From assembly GCF_030406045.1 (NCBI RefSeq), contig NZ_CP128988.1, positions 2,815,001-2,879,000 of the forward strand: 64,000 bases of DNA, read 5' to 3'. Shown in pieces: positions 31,677 to 40,624 of the stretch (position 1 is the first letter of the stretch; every line of letters starts with the position of its first letter). The notes under the pieces are model-generated. The model was not told the origin of the DNA. It was given only the letters and a program-made list of their open reading frames with translations, and did no database searches. This DNA is from Thiohalobacter sp. IOR34. Lineage in GTDB: Bacteria > Pseudomonadota > Gammaproteobacteria > Thiohalobacterales > Thiohalobacteraceae. The position numbers and the translations under genes were made by a program.

Positions 31677-33011
31677 CTACCCCACCTCCAGCTCCAGTTC
31701 CAGCCGCGCCCCGCCGAGTTCGCTGCGGCCGATCTCCAACCGGCCCTGATAGGCCTCGACGATGTCCTTGACCACTGCCAGGCCGATGCCGTGCCCCGGC
31801 ACCGACTGATCGGCGCGCCGGCCGCGCGCCAGTACCGCCTCGACCTCGGTCTCCGGAATGCCGGGCCCGTCGTCCTCCACCACCAGCCGCAACCGGCCAT
31901 CCTCCAGACCCGCCTGCAGGCGTATCCGGCCGCGTGCCCACTTGTAGGCATTCTCCAGCAGGTTGCCGGCCAGCTCGAACAGGTCGCCCTCGTCCAGCGC
32001 GCACTGCAGCTCCGCCGCCACCTCCAGCTCGCAGCGCAGACCCCGGTCGGCATGCACCTTGTCCAGGCTGGCACAGAGCCGTTCCAGCACCGGGCGCAGG
32101 CGCAACGGCGGGCGCAGTGCGCCCTGCCCGGCGGTGGCCGCCCGCTGCAGCTGGTAGTCGACGATCTGCCCCATGCGCGCTGACTGCTCCTCCACCACCG
32201 CGGCGAGGGGCGACCCGGCGTGCTCGCGGGCCGCGCCGCGCAGCACCGCCAGCGGCGTCTTCAGGCTGTGCGCCAGATCGGCCAGGGCATCGCGGTAACG
32301 CGCCAGCTGGCGGCGGTTGGCGGCGATCAGGGCATCCAGGTTGTCGGTCAGCGCCTGCAGCTCGCGGGGATAGCGCCCGCCGAGGCGCTCCTGGCGACCG
32401 GCCTGCACCCGGGCCACCCCGGCGGCCACGGCACGCAGCGGCGCCAAGCCCCAGCCCAGCACCCCGAGCTGCACCAGCAGCAGCAGCGCACCGGCCGCCC
32501 CCAGCCACAGCCAGAGGCTGCGGCGGAAGGCCGCCACCTCCTGCTCGTAGGCCTCGGCCGACTCGGCGACGCTCACCGTCAAGCGCCGCGCGGCACCGGG
32601 CGCATAGTCCCAGACCAGCCCCAGGTCGAGGCGGAACAGACCACCCCCCGGGGCCGGGACGCGCTGGAAGCGGCGCTCGCCAGGGGGAACGGCGGACACC
32701 GGGAAGCGCCGCTCCAGGGCCGAGTGAGAGCGCCACAGCACGCGGCCGTCCGGCGCCGTGAGCTGGGCGTAGAGACCGGAATCCGGCTGTTCGAAACGCG
32801 GTTCGGGGAGAGTTCGCGGCACCAGCAGGCGCCCCTGCTCGTCCAGGTCCAGCACGCCCAGCAGACCGTACAGGCTGGCCTGTAGCCGGCTGCGCACCGC
32901 CTGCTCGGCACTGGTGCGGAAGGCGCGGTCCAGGGCCAGGCCGGTGAGGCCCATGAAGGTGACCAGCACCAGCAGGGCGGCAAGCAGCAGGCGAGCCCGC
33001 AGCGACAGCAT
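31677..33011 (-). CDS. PhoQ-like sensor histidine kinase
   Basis: The 444-residue product has an N-terminal membrane helix (residues 8-27), a periplasmic sensor, and a second helix (about 165-185). A HAMP-like linker, the dimerisation motif LADLAHSLKTPLAVLRG with the phospho-histidine, and an ATPase domain with NLLENAYKWA, VVEDDGPGIP and GHGIGLAVVKDIVEAY follow. It overlaps its response regulator by one base (TGATG). The layout and the slyB-like gene upstream suggest a PhoP/PhoQ-type envelope sensor; the signal is unknown. Confidence 0.92.
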   Translation of the reverse strand: MLSLRARLLLAALLVLVTFMGLTGLALDRAFRTSAEQAVRSRLQASLYGLLGVLDLDEQGRLLVPRTLPEPRFEQPDSGLYAQLTAPDGRVLWRSHSALERRFPVSAVPPGERRFQRVPAPGGGLFRLDLGLVWDYAPGAARRLTVSVAESAEAYEQEVAAFRRSLWLWLGAAGALLLLVQLGVLGWGLAPLRAVAAGVARVQAGRQERLGGRYPRELQALTDNLDALIAANRRQLARYRDALADLAHSLKTPLAVLRGAAREHAGSPLAAVVEEQSARMGQIVDYQLQRAATAGQGALRPPLRLRPVLERLCASLDKVHADRGLRCELEVAAELQCALDEGDLFELAGNLLENAYKWARGRIRLQAGLEDGRLRLVVEDDGPGIPETEVEAVLARGRRADQSVPGHGIGLAVVKDIVEAYQGRLEIGRSELGGARLELELEVG

Positions 33012-33694
33012 CAGGCCGGATCGCGCCCCAGCGCGCAGCGATAGCCGCGGCCGCGCACCGTCTCGATCGGCGCCAGGCTGCCGTCCGGATCCAGCTTGCG
33101 CCGCAGGCGGCCGATGAACACCTCGATCACATTGCTGTCCCGGTCGTAGTCCTGCTCATAGAGATGCTCGGTGAGTCGGGTCTTGGACACCACCTCGCCG
33201 GCGTGCAGCATCAGGTATTCCAGGGTGCGGTACTCGTAGGCAGTCAGCTCCACCGGCCGACCGTCGACGCTGACCTGCTGGCTGCCGGTGTCCAGCTCGA
33301 TGGGGCCGCAGCGCAGCCGGGGCGAGGCCCAGCCGCCGCTGCGCCGCAGCAGGGCGCGTAGCCGGGCCAACAGTTCCTCGACCTCGAAGGGCTTGACCAG
33401 GTAGTCGTCGGCGCCGGCCTCCAGGCCTTCCACCTTGTCCTGCCAGCGGCCGCGGGCGGTCAGGATCAGGATCGGCAGGTCGCGGCCCTCGGCCCGCAGA
33501 CGACGGATGATCTCCAGCCCGGACAGGCCGGGCAGCCCGAGATCGATCACGGCGATGTCCAGCGGATACTCGCGGGCCAGATAGAGCCCCTCCTCGCCGT
33601 CGGCGGCCAGGTCCACGGCGTAGCCGGCCGCCCGCAGCCGCTCGGCCAGCTGCTCGCGCAACGCCGCCTCGTCCTCCACCAGCAGCAACCGCAT
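33011..33694 (-). CDS. PhoP/OmpR-family response regulator
   Basis: The 227-residue product has a receiver domain (MRLLLVEDEAALRE with the acidic pair, phospho-aspartate in IAVIDLGLPGLSG, lysine in YLVKPFEV). A winged-helix OmpR-type DNA-binding domain follows (LTAYEYRTLEYLMLHAGEVVSKTRLTEHLYE, RVRGRGYRCAL-like end). Start and stop overlap its neighbours by single bases (TGATG), so the pepSY, regulator and kinase genes are translationally coupled. Confidence 0.95.
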   Translation of the reverse strand: MRLLLVEDEAALREQLAERLRAAGYAVDLAADGEEGLYLAREYPLDIAVIDLGLPGLSGLEIIRRLRAEGRDLPILILTARGRWQDKVEGLEAGADDYLVKPFEVEELLARLRALLRRSGGWASPRLRCGPIELDTGSQQVSVDGRPVELTAYEYRTLEYLMLHAGEVVSKTRLTEHLYEQDYDRDSNVIEVFIGRLRRKLDPDGSLAPIETVRGRGYRCALGRDPA

Positions 33695-33963
33695 CAGCGC
33701 GCCTCCAGCCAGAGCACCTGCACCCGACCGTCCGGGGTCAGCAGTTTGATCCGGTACCAGGGGCGGCCGTCGCGCAGGCGGCGTTCCGCGCTCAGCACCC
33801 GACCACCGCTGCGCCGCTCGGCGCGCCGCACCGCCTCGGCCAGGCCAGCCTCCGCCTGGCGCGGCGCAACGGCCCGTCCCGGCGGCGAATCGGGCCGGGC
33901 CAGCACGACCGCCGGCGGCAGGGCCAGCAGCAAGCCCAGCATCAGGGGGATCATCGAACGCAT
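33694..33963 (-). CDS. Small periplasmic PepSY-like protein
   Basis: The 89-residue product has a signal peptide (MIPLMLGLLLALPPAVVLA) and a PepSY-like fold (EAVRRAERRSGGRVLSAERRLRDGRPWYRIKLLTPDGRVQVLWLEA). Small PepSY proteins are often encoded next to two-component systems and may modulate the sensor. ATG 33963 has GAGGAG six bases upstream; a GTG 18 bases earlier would bury that site. Confidence 0.85.
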   Translation of the reverse strand: MRSMIPLMLGLLLALPPAVVLARPDSPPGRAVAPRQAEAGLAEAVRRAERRSGGRVLSAERRLRDGRPWYRIKLLTPDGRVQVLWLEAR

Positions 33964-33994
33964 GGTGCTCCTCGTCGTCACAGCCCCGGCCGCC

Positions 33995-34543
33995 TCAGAA
34001 GTCGGGTTCCACCGTGACCCGCACGCGCAACCGGCGGCCGGGACGGCTGGCCATGCGGGTCGTGAATTCCCGTCCCTGATAGCGATAGGTTACCCGATAA
34101 CCCTCGACCCTTTCCTCTTCTTCGTAGTCGTTGACGGTCCGGCAGCGGCGGCGAACCTCGCTGTCGTAGGCCGGTGGCCGGTCCCGATAGCCGATGTCGC
34201 GGCCGATGGAACCCCCGAGGATGGTGCCGGCAATGGTGGCGGCGTCCTTGCCCCGCCCCTTGCCCATCTCGTGACCGATGACACCACCGATGATGCCGCC
34301 GAGAATCATCGGCGTGGCCGAGCGGTAGTCGTCGGCCTGGTACACCGGCACGGCCTCGTCCCAGCACTCCTGCCGCGGCACGGCGACGCGCACGTATTTC
34401 ACGATCGGTTCCACCCCGACCACGGTGGCATAGTCGCTGAAGCCGTGGTGGCGGCCGCGCGGACCGGCCTCGGCAGGCAGCATGGCACTGGCCAGTGTGA
34501 GGCCGGCGAACAGGGCGATGAATGTCTTCTTCATTTTGTTCAT
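33995..34543 (-). CDS. Glycine-zipper outer-membrane protein, SlyB-like
   Basis: The 182-residue product has a signal peptide (MKKTFIALFAGLTLASAMLPAEA) and a glycine-zipper 2TM segment (MILGGIIGGVIGHEMGKGRGKDAATIAGTILGGSIG). A basic C-terminal domain with RRRCRTVNDY and YRVTYRYQGREFTTRM follows, as in the 17-kDa surface antigen family. A clear lipobox is not seen. AAGGAG precedes ATG 34543. It heads a minus-strand cluster with pepSY, regulator and kinase. In enteric bacteria slyB belongs to the PhoP regulon, which fits, but a PhoP box was not identified. Confidence 0.85.
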   Translation of the reverse strand: MNKMKKTFIALFAGLTLASAMLPAEAGPRGRHHGFSDYATVVGVEPIVKYVRVAVPRQECWDEAVPVYQADDYRSATPMILGGIIGGVIGHEMGKGRGKDAATIAGTILGGSIGRDIGYRDRPPAYDSEVRRRCRTVNDYEEEERVEGYRVTYRYQGREFTTRMASRPGRRLRVRVTVEPDF

Positions 34544-34746
34544 GGCGTGTCTCCTTCCGTTCGACGGGGTACAACAGCTACCCTTCAGTGTTGGAGACAG
34601 CCTAGCGGGAACAAACTGAACAGCGACTGAATCCCGTCACCGGCGACCACGCGCGGCACCGCTTTCCAGACCTGGATCAAGGCGCCGCACTGCTGTCGCT
34701 CCTTAGATAGGGCGACCGGACAACAACAACAGCGGAGGAACCCCCC

Positions 34747-36099
34747 ATGTCCCAGACCAAGATCCTGCTCGACGAGACCGACATCCCCGACCACTGGTAC
34801 AACGTGGTCGCCGACATGCCCAACCCGCCACAACCACCACTGGGGCCGGACGGCCAGCCGATCGGCCCCGAGGCGCTGGCCGCCATCTTCCCCATGGCGC
34901 TGATCGAACAGGAGGTCTCCGCCGAGCGCTGGATCCCCATCCCGGAGCCGGTGCGCGAGGCCTACCGCCTGTGGCGCCCCAGCCCGCTGTTCCGCGCCCA
35001 CCGGCTGGAGCAGGCACTGGGCACCCCGGCGCGGATCTACTACAAATACGAGGGCGTCAGTCCGGCCGGCTCGCACAAGCCCAACACCGCCGTTGCCCAG
35101 GCCTACTACAACCGCGAGGCGGGCATTCGCCGCCTGGCCACCGAGACCGGTGCCGGCCAGTGGGGCTCTTCCCTGGCCCTGGCCGGACAGATGTTCGGCC
35201 TGGAGGTGCGGGTCTACATGGTCAAGGTCAGCTACCAGCAGAAGCCCTTCCGCCGCTCGATGATGCACACCTGGGGTGCCGAGGTGCTGGCCAGTCCCAG
35301 CGACCGCACCCAGGCCGGCCGGCAGATCCTCGCCGAGCATCCGGAATCGCCGGGCTCCCTAGGCATCGCCATCTCCGAGGCGGTGGAGGAGGCGGCCTCA
35401 CGCGAGGACACCAACTACGCCCTGGGCTCGGTGCTCAACCACGTGCTGCTGCACCAGACGGTGATCGGTCTGGAGGCGAAGAAACAGTTCGAGAAGATCG
35501 ACGACTATCCGGACGTGATCTTCGCACCCTGCGGCGGCGGCTCCAACTTCGGCGGCGTTGCCTTCCCCTTCTTCGCCGACAAGGCGGCCGGCCGCGAACT
35601 GCGGCTGGTGGCGGTGGAGCCCAGCTCCTGCCCGACCCTGACCCGGGGCCACTATGCCTACGACTTCGGCGACAGCATCGGCCTCACCCCGCTGCTGAAG
35701 ATGTACACCCTGGGCCACGACTTCATGCCGCCCGGCATCCACGCCGGCGGGCTGCGCTACCACGGGGACTCGGCCCTGGTCTCGCAGCTCTACCACGAGG
35801 GTCTGGTCGAGGCCGTCGCCGTGCCGCAGATCGCCACCTTCGAGGCCGGGGTGCAGTTCGCCCGCTGCGAGGGCATCATCCCGGCACCGGAATCCAACCA
35901 CGCGATCCGTGCCTGCATCGACGAGGCCCTGCGCTGCAAGGAGAGTGGCGAGGCCAAGACCCTGTTCTTCAACCTCTCCGGCCACGGCCACTTCGACATG
36001 GCGGCCTACGACAAGTACTTCAACGGCGAACTGGAGGACTTCGAGTACCCGGAGGAAGCCATCGAGGACGCCCTGCGCCACCTGCCGAAGGTGGGCTAG
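34747..36099 (+). CDS. trpB2: TrpB2-type tryptophan synthase beta chain
   Basis: The 450-residue product is the long TrpB2 form, with the N-terminal extension [20 protein letters not shown]. The PLP lysine is in [13 protein letters not shown], followed by [14 protein letters not shown], the phosphate-binding CGGGSNFGG and a C-terminal [11 protein letters not shown]. It should make tryptophan from serine and indole. There is no trpA neighbour, as is usual for TrpB2, which is thought to salvage indole. GGAGG lies upstream. The TAG stop is part of a CTAGCCCGC sequence like the ends of nearby mobile elements. Confidence 0.95.
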   Translation: MSQTKILLDETDIPDHWYNVVADMPNPPQPPLGPDGQPIGPEALAAIFPMALIEQEVSAERWIPIPEPVREAYRLWRPSPLFRAHRLEQALGTPARIYYKYEGVSPAGSHKPNTAVAQAYYNREAGIRRLATETGAGQWGSSLALAGQMFGLEVRVYMVKVSYQQKPFRRSMMHTWGAEVLASPSDRTQAGRQILAEHPESPGSLGIAISEAVEEAASREDTNYALGSVLNHVLLHQTVIGLEAKKQFEKIDDYPDVIFAPCGGGSNFGGVAFPFFADKAAGRELRLVAVEPSSCPTLTRGHYAYDFGDSIGLTPLLKMYTLGHDFMPPGIHAGGLRYHGDSALVSQLYHEGLVEAVAVPQIATFEAGVQFARCEGIIPAPESNHAIRACIDEALRCKESGEAKTLFFNLSGHGHFDMAAYDKYFNGELEDFEYPEEAIEDALRHLPKVG

Positions 36100-36130
36100 C
36101 CCGCAGCAGCCAGGAAGCTTCCGTGTTTTT

Positions 36131-36224
36131 CCGTGGATTCCGTGGCCATCAATCTTTTTTGTGGGTTTCGCGGCTTTCGTGGCCATCGCCGTTTCCGTCA
36201 ACGGCGGGTGATGCCACCTCGATC
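36131..36224. repeat. Dispersed 95-bp repeat (CCGTGGATTCCGTGG type), copy 1
   Basis: The sequence is built on GTGGATTCCGTGGCC and GTGGGTTTCGCGG and ends ACGGCGGGTGATGCCA. It recurs inverted at 51372-51474 and both copies abut REP units. No coding function. Confidence 0.7.
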
Positions 36225-36345
36225 GCGGCCTGGAGGCCGCTCCTACCAGGGTGCCGCCATGCCCCGTAGGGGCGGCCTCCAGGCCGCGATCCCCGGCGGG
36301 TCCAGGCGCGCCATCATCCGGGGTCCTGATGCTATATGCGGCTGT
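36221..36345. repeat. REP pair with tail segment
   Basis: Two inverted REP units (36221-36290) are followed by GGGTCCAGGCGCGCCATCA and a CTATATGCGG end. They lie between trpB2 and the ABC transporter genes. Confidence 0.75.
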
Positions 36346-36472
36346 CAGGCCGGGCGCGCGGGGCGCCCCCGGCGCGCCAATCCCCCACCCGGCGTGCGGC
36401 GGGAAGCCGCGGGCGCTGTGCTAAACTTGCGGCCCCTGAACGATCCGCGCCACAGGAACCCAGCCCAGCCGC

Positions 36473-37411
36473 ATGACCCCGGCCCTCTCCATCCGCGACC
36501 TCCGCAAGACCTACGCCAACGGCTTCGAGGCCCTGAAGGGCATCAGCCTGGACGTGGCCGAGGGCGACTTCTTCGCCCTGCTCGGTCCCAACGGCGCCGG
36601 CAAATCGACCGCCATCGGCATCGTCTGCTCGCTGGTCAACAAGAGCAGCGGCCGCATCGAGGTGTTCGGCCACGACACCGACCGCGAGCTGGCCGCGGCC
36701 AAGAGCTGCATCGGGCTGGTGCCGCAGGAATTCAACTTCAACGTCTTCGAACCGGTGATCGAGGTGGTGGTCAACCAGGCTGGCTACTACGGCATCCCCC
36801 GGCGCCAGGCCTTCGAGCGCGCCGAGGCCTGCCTGCGCGAACTCGGCCTCTGGGAGAAGCGCCACAGCATGGCGCGCAACCTCTCGGGCGGCATGAAACG
36901 CCGGCTGATGATTGCCCGCGCCCTGGTGCATCGGCCAAGACTGCTGATCCTCGACGAGCCCACCGCCGGGGTGGACATCGAGATCCGCCGCTCGATGTGG
37001 CAGTTCATGCGCCGCATCAACCAGCAGGGCACCACCATCATCCTCACCACCCACTACCTGGAAGAGGCCGAGAGCCTGTGCCGCAACATCGCCATCATCG
37101 ATCACGGCGAACTGATCCACAACACCAGCATGAAGGCGCTGCTCAACCAGCTGCACACCGAGACCTTCGTCCTCGACCTGCGTGAACCCATCGAGGCGAC
37201 ACCCGAGGTCGAGGGCTACCGCCTGCAGCGCATCGACCCGCTGACCCTGGAGGTCGATGTCTCCCGGGAATGCAGCCTCAACCAGCTGTTCGAGGCGCTG
37301 AGCCGCCAGGGCATCGAGGTGCTGAGCATGCGCAACAAGAGCAACCGCCTGGAGCAGCTGTTCATGAATCTGGTGGAGGACAACAACGGCTGCTGCGGGG
37401 CATCCGGATGA
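36473..37411 (+). CDS. yadG: ABC transporter ATP-binding protein, YadG-like
   Basis: The 312-residue product is a single ABC ATPase with P-loop LLGPNGAGKST (about residues 37-47), signature NLSGGMKRRLMIARAL, Walker B LLILDEPTAGVD and switch histidine TTHYLEEAE. The C-terminal extension is typical of ABC-2 exporter ATPases. It pairs with the permease below (overlap ATGA), so the two form an efflux-type transporter of unknown substrate. Confidence 0.92.
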   Translation: MTPALSIRDLRKTYANGFEALKGISLDVAEGDFFALLGPNGAGKSTAIGIVCSLVNKSSGRIEVFGHDTDRELAAAKSCIGLVPQEFNFNVFEPVIEVVVNQAGYYGIPRRQAFERAEACLRELGLWEKRHSMARNLSGGMKRRLMIARALVHRPRLLILDEPTAGVDIEIRRSMWQFMRRINQQGTTIILTTHYLEEAESLCRNIAIIDHGELIHNTSMKALLNQLHTETFVLDLREPIEATPEVEGYRLQRIDPLTLEVDVSRECSLNQLFEALSRQGIEVLSMRNKSNRLEQLFMNLVEDNNGCCGASG

Positions 37412-38181
37412 CGCCGCGCGAGAAATACATCGCCTTCCAGACCATCCTCATCCGCGAGGTGCTGCGCTACATCCGCATCTGGGTGCAGACCGTGCTGCCG
37501 CCGGTGATCACCACCGCGCTCTACTTCATCATCTTTGGCAACCTGATCGGCTCGCAGATCGGCGACATGGCCGGCTTCCGCTACATGGACTACATCGTCC
37601 CCGGCCTGATCATGATGTCGGTGATCACCAACTCCTACGCCAACGTGGTCTCGTCCTTCTACGGTTCCAAGTTCCAGCGTCACATCGAGGAGATGCTGGT
37701 CGCGCCGGTGCCGAACTACCTGATCCTCACCGGCTTCATCGCCGGCGGCGTGGCCCGCGGCCTGACGGTAGGCGCCGCGGTGACCCTGACCGCCGCCTTC
37801 TTCAGCCCGCTGCAGGTGGAGCACCCGGCCGTCGCCCTGAGCATGGTGCTGCTGACCGCCATCCTGTTCTCCATCGGCGGCCTGATCAACGGCGTCTACG
37901 CCAAGAGCTTCGACGACATCTCCATCATCCCCACCTTCGTGCTCACCCCGCTGACCTACCTCGGCGGCATCTTCTACAGCATCGACATGCTGCCCGGCTT
38001 CTGGCAGCAGGTCTCGCTGGCCAACCCCATCCTCTACATGATCAACAGCTTCCGCTACGGCATGCTCGGGGTCAGCGACATCGACGTCGGCCTCTCCTAC
38101 GCCATCGTCATCGGCTTCATCGTGGTGATGTTCGGCTTCGCCCTCGGCCTGCTCAACCGGGGTGTGGGCATCCGCAGCTGA
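37408..38181 (+). CDS. yadH: ABC-2 family permease, YadH-like
   Basis: The 257-residue product has six membrane helices and the ABC-2 permease pattern: N-terminal FQTILIREVLRYIRIWVQTVLPP, the amphipathic YMDYIVPGLIMMSVI, and the late PLTYLGGIFYSIDMLPGFWQ. It overlaps yadG by 4 bases. A REP array starts about 30 bases after the stop. Confidence 0.93.
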   Translation: MTPREKYIAFQTILIREVLRYIRIWVQTVLPPVITTALYFIIFGNLIGSQIGDMAGFRYMDYIVPGLIMMSVITNSYANVVSSFYGSKFQRHIEEMLVAPVPNYLILTGFIAGGVARGLTVGAAVTLTAAFFSPLQVEHPAVALSMVLLTAILFSIGGLINGVYAKSFDDISIIPTFVLTPLTYLGGIFYSIDMLPGFWQQVSLANPILYMINSFRYGMLGVSDIDVGLSYAIVIGFIVVMFGFALGLLNRGVGIRS

Positions 38182-38206
38182 GGCGGCCGACCCGCCCCGG
38201 GCGCTT

Positions 38207-38858
38207 CCTCTATCGCGGCCTGGAGGCCGCTCCTACGGGGCATGGCGGCACCATGGTAGGAGCGGTCTCCAGGCCGCGAGATACGATCATCCCGCCCAGG
38301 TGCTTCCTCTATCGCGGCGTGGACGCCGCTCCTACAGGGGCATGGCGGACCCTTTGTCCGTGGGAGCGGCCTCCAGGCCGCGATCGATACGATCGACCCG
38401 CCCAGGCGCTTCCTCTATCGCGGCGTGGACGCCGCTCCTACAGGGGCATGGCAGAACCCTTTGTCCGTGGGAGCGGCCTCCAGGCCGCGATCGATATGAT
38501 CGACGCCCAGGCGCTTCCTCTATCGCGGCGTGGACGCCGCTCCTACAGGGGCATGGCAGAACCCTTTGTCCGTGGGAGCGGCCTCCAGGCCGCGATCGAT
38601 GTGATCGTCCCGCCCAGGCGCTTCCTCTATCGCGGCGTGGACGCCGCTCCTACAGGGGCATGGCGGACCCTTTGTCCGTGGGAGCGGCCTCCAGGCCGCG
38701 ATCGATACGATCGTCCCGCCCAGGCGCTTCCTCTATCGCGGCCTGGAGGCCGCTCCTACGGGGCATGGCGGCACCATGGTAGGAGCGGCCTCCAGGCCGC
38801 GATCCCCGGCGGGTCCAGCCACGCCATCATCCGGGGGCCTGACGCAATATCCGGGCTG
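38207..38858. repeat. Tandem REP array, about six 105-bp units
   Basis: Each unit carries two facing REP palindromes, with the spacer TTCCTCTATCGCGG between units and ACAGGGGCATGGC within them. Outer palindromes read GCGGCCTGGAGGCCGC; inner ones read GCGGCGTGGACGCCGC, a matched change on both stem sides. It ends with the GGGTCCAGCCACGCCATCA tail. It lies between two convergent genes (yadH and rnd). Confidence 0.9.
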
Positions 38859-38883
38859 GGCGGAAGGCACCGGGGCAAGGCCC

Positions 38884-40038
38884 TCAGTCCAGACGCAGCG
38901 CGCCCTGCTCGATGCGCACGCCACGTTCACCGCGCAACACCGCCAGCAGGATGTCGCCTGCCATCGCCCGCCGCCAGCCCTGCAGCAGCGGCAGTTCACG
39001 CTCGCCGCGCACCAGCTGCTCGACAGCCTTGCGGCCGGCGATGACCCCGGGGTTGAGCTGGTTCCCGGCGGCGATCAGGCGCAGCACGCCCATCAGCAGA
39101 TCGGCGGCCGCCTCCTGACCGGCGGAGAGTGGCGGCGGACGCTCGCCGGCGGGCAGCGGCTCGGGCCGGCGTGTCCTGGCCGTCTCGATCAGCGCCAGCA
39201 GCGCCTCGCCATCACGCTCGATGATCCCCTTCGGCAGGCCGCGCACCCGGCCGAGATCGGCCACCGACTGCACCTTGAGCCGCGCCAGGCTGAGCATCAC
39301 ATCGTCCGGCAACAGCCACTTGCGCGGCCGGTCGCGGCGCTGGGCCTCGGCCTCGCGCCAGGCACAGAGCGACTGGAACACCGACAGGGCAGCCCCCTTC
39401 AGCTTGCCGGCCCCCTTGTTGCGGCGCCAGGCCTCGGTCGGTTCCATGCGGTAGGTCTCGGGCGCGGCGAGGGCCGCGAAGTCGGCAGCCAGCCACTCGA
39501 GTCGCCCGCGCGAGGCCAGCTCGTCACGCATCGCCGGGTACAGTTCGGCCAGGTAGCGCACATCGTCGGCCGCGTACTGCAGCTGATCGTGCGACAGGGG
39601 ACGCCGGCTCCAGTCGGTGCGGGTATGCGCCTTGCCCAGGCTGACCCCGAGCCGCTCGCGGACCAGGTTGCCGTAACCGATCTGGTCGGCATGGCCGAGC
39701 AGCGGCGCCGCGATCTGGGTGTCGAACAGTGGCGCGGGCACGGCGCCCCGCAGGTGATAGAAGATCTCCATGTCCTGGCGCGCGGCATGCAGCACCTTGG
39801 TGATGGCCGGATCGTAGAGCAGGGCATGCAGCGGTTCGAGGTCGTCGATGGCCAGGGGGTCGATGCAGGCGATGGCCCCGGGCGTCGCCACCTGCAGCAG
39901 GCAGAGCTGGGGATAAAAGGTCCGCTCGCGGAGGAATTCGGTGTCCAGGGCGATCCACTCTGCACCGGCCAGCTGCCGGCAGAAGTCGGCCAGCGCCGCG
40001 TGGCTGTCGATGAATTCGAAGTCGCCGGCGTGGCTCAC
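38884..40038 (-). CDS. rnd: Ribonuclease D
   Basis: RNase D is a 3'-5' exoribonuclease that trims tRNA and other RNA ends. The 384-residue product has the DEDD motifs: IALDTEFLRE (Exo I), LHAARQDMEIF (Exo II) and QYAADDVRYLAELY (Exo III). Two helical HRDC-type regions follow. The start is GTG 40038, which overlaps the stop of the sseB-like gene (GTGA); the open frame further upstream is unsupported. Confidence 0.95.
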   Translation of the reverse strand: MSHAGDFEFIDSHAALADFCRQLAGAEWIALDTEFLRERTFYPQLCLLQVATPGAIACIDPLAIDDLEPLHALLYDPAITKVLHAARQDMEIFYHLRGAVPAPLFDTQIAAPLLGHADQIGYGNLVRERLGVSLGKAHTRTDWSRRPLSHDQLQYAADDVRYLAELYPAMRDELASRGRLEWLAADFAALAAPETYRMEPTEAWRRNKGAGKLKGAALSVFQSLCAWREAEAQRRDRPRKWLLPDDVMLSLARLKVQSVADLGRVRGLPKGIIERDGEALLALIETARTRRPEPLPAGERPPPLSAGQEAAADLLMGVLRLIAAGNQLNPGVIAGRKAVEQLVRGERELPLLQGWRRAMAGDILLAVLRGERGVRIEQGALRLD

Positions 40039-40472
40039 TCGTCCACCTCCGCGTCCACCCGGGCACGCAGCTGCTGCACCGTCTCCGGATCGAGATCGAT
40101 GCCGGCCGACCAGCCGGGGTTGATGGCGATGGCCACGCCGCTGCCGACCCGTTGCAGGATCCAGCTGAAATCCGCCAGCAGCCCCCCGCCGTAGTCGCCG
40201 GGCACCTCGGCCACGAAGCGCTTGGCCCGTTCCGGGCTGGTGAACAGGATCAGCACCTGCAGGCCGTCCTCGGACTCCAGGGTCAGCGGCCGGGCCTGGG
40301 TGGATTTCTGCAGGCCCTTGATGCCGGTGGAATCCTCCTCCACGGGCATGAACAGCTGGGCTGCCAGCAGATCCTCCATGAAGGCCTCGGCGGAACGCTC
40401 CCCGGCCTGGGCCGCCAGCAGCTGCCGCTCGATGTCGTTGCGCGGTTCGAAGACGTCGCTCTGTTCGTTCAT
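40035..40472 (-). CDS. SseB-family protein
   Basis: The 145-residue product resembles the N-terminal domain of SseB (enhanced serine sensitivity protein): AEAFMEDLLAAQLFMPVEE, then LILFTSPERAKRF and FSWILQRVGSGVAIAINPGWSAGIDL. The function is not established. ATG 40472 is chosen from the conserved start. It is coupled to rnd by a 4-base overlap. Confidence 0.85.
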   Translation of the reverse strand: MNEQSDVFEPRNDIERQLLAAQAGERSAEAFMEDLLAAQLFMPVEEDSTGIKGLQKSTQARPLTLESEDGLQVLILFTSPERAKRFVAEVPGDYGGGLLADFSWILQRVGSGVAIAINPGWSAGIDLDPETVQQLRARVDAEVDE

Positions 40473-40624
40473 GGGTCTCGCCTGCCGTACCAGTGGTTGT
40501 TTCGGGCCGCACAGGCTCGGGCATTTGGCAGCGGAATGCAAACCCCGGTTTTCTGCCGGAATTCGGCGCCGGCGCGGACCGCCTCCCCGCAGCCTTAGAA
40601 ATCCCACCGAAAAGTAAAGAATGT

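Noticed and set aside
38207-38858. CRISPR-like array of regularly spaced repeats
   Set aside because: The repeats are palindromic REP pairs, the spacers repeat as well, and there is no leader or cas gene.
40038-40524. rnd and the sseB-like gene as one long fused frame
   Set aside because: The upstream part of that frame lacks protein-like sequence; the sseB-like gene in the other frame is convincing and gives a GTGA overlap.
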